Assembly: GCF_032854445.1 (NCBI RefSeq)
Contig: NC_088300.1
Coordinates: forward strand, 71,646,984 to 71,710,983
Source of the DNA: Liolophura sinensis
Lineage: Eukaryota; Mollusca; Polyplacophora; Chitonida; Chitonidae
Direction: 5' to 3'
Length of the DNA stretch: 64,000 nt
In this document: in pieces, positions 35,601 to 64,000 of the stretch
How positions within the stretch are numbered: the first letter of the stretch is position 1
How the letters are laid out: each line of letters opens with the position of its first letter
Program-made: the position numbers and the translations under genes
The notes under the pieces: generated by a model
Told to the model about the DNA's origin: nothing
The model's database searches: none
The model's input: only the letters and a program-made list of their open reading frames with translations

Positions 35601-36010
35601 ATTCCCCAGTTGTCCTGTCAGAACACATAGGAAGAGTTTGTCACTGTTACTTAATTAATAGTTACCTTTCCACTGAGGAGGACAAAGTCTGGGATAGCAC
35701 AACTCTTTTATCGTTTGACTAAAATTGTTTGTCACACTACTGCCACCAATATATTGGAAAACTTCCAATATCTTGGCCATACTCCAATGACTGGCAGCAC
35801 TATGACCATCTTGTATATCTTTCAGGCACTTGGCATAAATTCTACACCTAGGTACAACACAGAATCCTTCAAGAATATCCTTCTACTTGCCATCCTTTCA
35901 TGGTGGATGCACATGGAAATCTGGATGAGCCCTCCATAGAGTACAGAATACTTGATATCCATAGCTTGTACCTTAGTACTTTATGCAAGACGACATGGAA
36001 AGCACAATCT
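29690..36010. other. gene-poor stretch downstream of the FGFR gene
   Basis: No exon chain was found. The longest ORF (32986-33327, plus, 113 codons, strongly basic) has no recognised family. A tRNA-like box B (GAGTTCGAATCC) at about 32044 hints at a decayed SINE. An AT microsatellite lies near 34513-34532. The part right of about 33 kb may include the FGFR 3' untranslated region on the minus strand. Confidence 0.35.
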
Positions 36011-36016
36011 TTTAAT
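36011..36016 (-). terminator. possible FGFR poly(A) signal
   Basis: ATTAAA on the minus strand about 215 bases after the FGFR stop codon. It is a weak candidate; other AATAAA sites lie much further downstream (for example near 34137). Confidence 0.2.
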
Positions 36017-36230
36017 GTAGGGTACAAGTCTTGTCCTACGGATCAGCACATCATGTCTTGCCTGGCAATTGAAAACACAGAAGGGACCAATTGTGTTCAC
36101 AACAACAACAACAAATGCACCAATGTTATAGGTGAGGGGCCAAGGCATAGCAAGATCACCCAACAGTCACTTTAAATGTTGTTTGCCAAGGCCACCTTTA
36201 CAGTTATACAGTCTCTGTCAGCAAACTGTG

Positions 36231-62793
<26,563 letters not shown>

Positions 62794-64000
62794 CTGAAGT
62801 CAGACAGGGACAGGGTTTAGACCAAGGCATTATAACTGAACTAGAGGACTATACTGTTCGAAACAGAAACAGACAAGAACATGTGCATTTATTTATTTAT
62901 TTATTTATTTGATTGGTGTTTGCAGGCAGACCTTCCCACGTACGACCGGAGAGGAAGCCATCATGAGCTGGACTTGAACTATCTGCAACTGCATTGGTGA
63001 GAAGCTCCTGGGTCATTGCGCTGTGCTGACATGCTAATCCCTTCAGCCACAAATGGTACATTATATATCCTCAACATTGAAAATGACAGCTTTATTCCAT
63101 CTTATCAACAGTAAGCATGCATAATTTGAAACACACGCTGAAGTCAAGCCACACTGACATGTTATAACGTTCTCATGAAATGACCACCACAAATCTGACC
63201 AAATCAGTCCATGCATGTAGTCTACCTGCTTTAAATGACTGCCCATTTCATAGCGGGACAAACTGTGAGCTCACAGAAGTTATTCATGGAGCCAAGAAAC
63301 TGCCGGGGCTGTCGAGTAAAAACAGGAGCTGTTACAACAGGAGCTGTTACAACAGCAGCTCGTTAACCAGGACAGAAGTTTGTAAAGATTCCAGCATTCT
63401 GTGAGTCCATCACTTCTTGCCTAACATACCAACCTTTCAACCCCTGCATACTAGGTAATTACACTACAAATTACTAGGGCTGAAAATGCCATGCAAGAGA
63501 TGTGAATTCTCAGAGAACAGAGCTGTTCTCTTTATTAAAACACATCTGATGTCATTTATGTAAAAACTTTTCACCACTTCTTCTGAATTCTTCATAGTAC
63601 ACCTGACACTATTAATTTTTGTAATTCCCAAGACAAACCAGGATCAACCTTAAACATAACTGAGCCCAAAACTTAACCAACCTTGTAAGCTGAATCACAA
63701 TGTAATGATAAACCTGTTCATGTACACTAATCAATAGCAGAACCTCTTTTCACCAGCCATGAACATCCCATGAGTGGCCTTGCCAATTAGACAAACATTT
63801 CAGAGAATGTACAGTGACAACGTGGATTCAAAAATTCTCAACGTGACAACAGCTTCTGAAGTATTAAAAATTACTTCTACATATATCTGAACCGTCACAA
63901 AATGTCTGAACCGTATTATACCGCCTTGCAGTAATGATTTGAAGACATTGCTTGGATCTGTGTGTCAGTACTTATATTAAAATTTGCATGCACAATTCCT
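62794..64000. other. FGFR upstream intron, no exon recognised
   Basis: I searched the minus strand for an Ig1 first-half exon (Cys and Trp) and a signal peptide and found none. A SINE at 62888-63055 and a small 15-bp tandem repeat near 63326-63358 (ACAGGAGCTGTTACA) are present. Confidence 0.4.
62888..63055 (-). mobile_element. SINE with (TTTA)n tail, internally deleted
   Basis: The tail joins directly to GCAGGCAGACCTTCCCACGT, so the AGCATTATGG core is missing, while the tRNA-side half is kept. It lies in an FGFR intron, same orientation as the gene. Confidence 0.75.

Noticed and set aside
35715-36175. Plus-strand ORFs opposite the FGFR end
   Set aside because: Antisense to the likely FGFR 3' untranslated region, with no recognised domain.
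63061-63261. Minus-strand ORF as a possible upstream FGFR exon
   Set aside because: No Ig-type cysteine/tryptophan spacing and no acceptor giving the needed phase 2 exit.

Overview
The window reads as a metazoan, intron-rich, AT-rich nuclear genome, most likely a lophotrochozoan (mollusc, or possibly brachiopod). There is a multi-exon fibroblast growth factor receptor (FGFR) gene. There are also many copies of a tRNA-derived SINE with a (TTTA)n tail and a second tRNA-derived SINE with a (CACT)n tail; both look like SINEs I associate with bivalves and other lophotrochozoans. The species call is inference. I saw no bacterial-style operon, CRISPR array, rRNA or intact tRNA gene.

Left end (1-1969, + strand): the last five coding exons of a gene whose start lies outside the window. 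The tail resembles CLAMP/C1a-32-type ciliary proteins (CFAP119/CABCOCO1-like), a tentative call. A SINE sits directly behind its stop codon.

1972-11130: two copies of a roughly 4 kb segment, each with an intronless 441-codon AGC-like protein kinase gene on the minus strand (3635-4960 and 9220-10545). The two proteins differ at five residues. The second copy has lost two blocks at short microhomologies, and its left edge is a SINE that is much more diverged than the rest of the copy. Between the copies lies a broken RecQ-like helicase fragment (6799-7085).

11.1-36.2 kb: gene-poor. It holds SINE pieces, a 49/98-bp minisatellite at about 17.05-18.17 kb split by a SINE, several degenerate tandem repeats, and a few ORF islands I cannot assign.

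36231-62793 (minus strand): sixteen exons of one FGFR gene, from the second half of Ig domain 1 to the stop codon. In order: acidic box, Ig2, Ig3, transmembrane segment, juxtamembrane region, split tyrosine kinase domain, and a tail with the EYLDL motif. Splice phases agree throughout except in the first Ig2 exon, where one base appears to be missing. The signal peptide and first half of Ig1 are not found and probably lie to the right of the window. The introns hold a full-length but broken piggyBac element flanked by TTAA (46490-49569), a 500-bp pogo/Tigger-like MITE, SINEs, and a direct repeat pair around one Ig2 exon.
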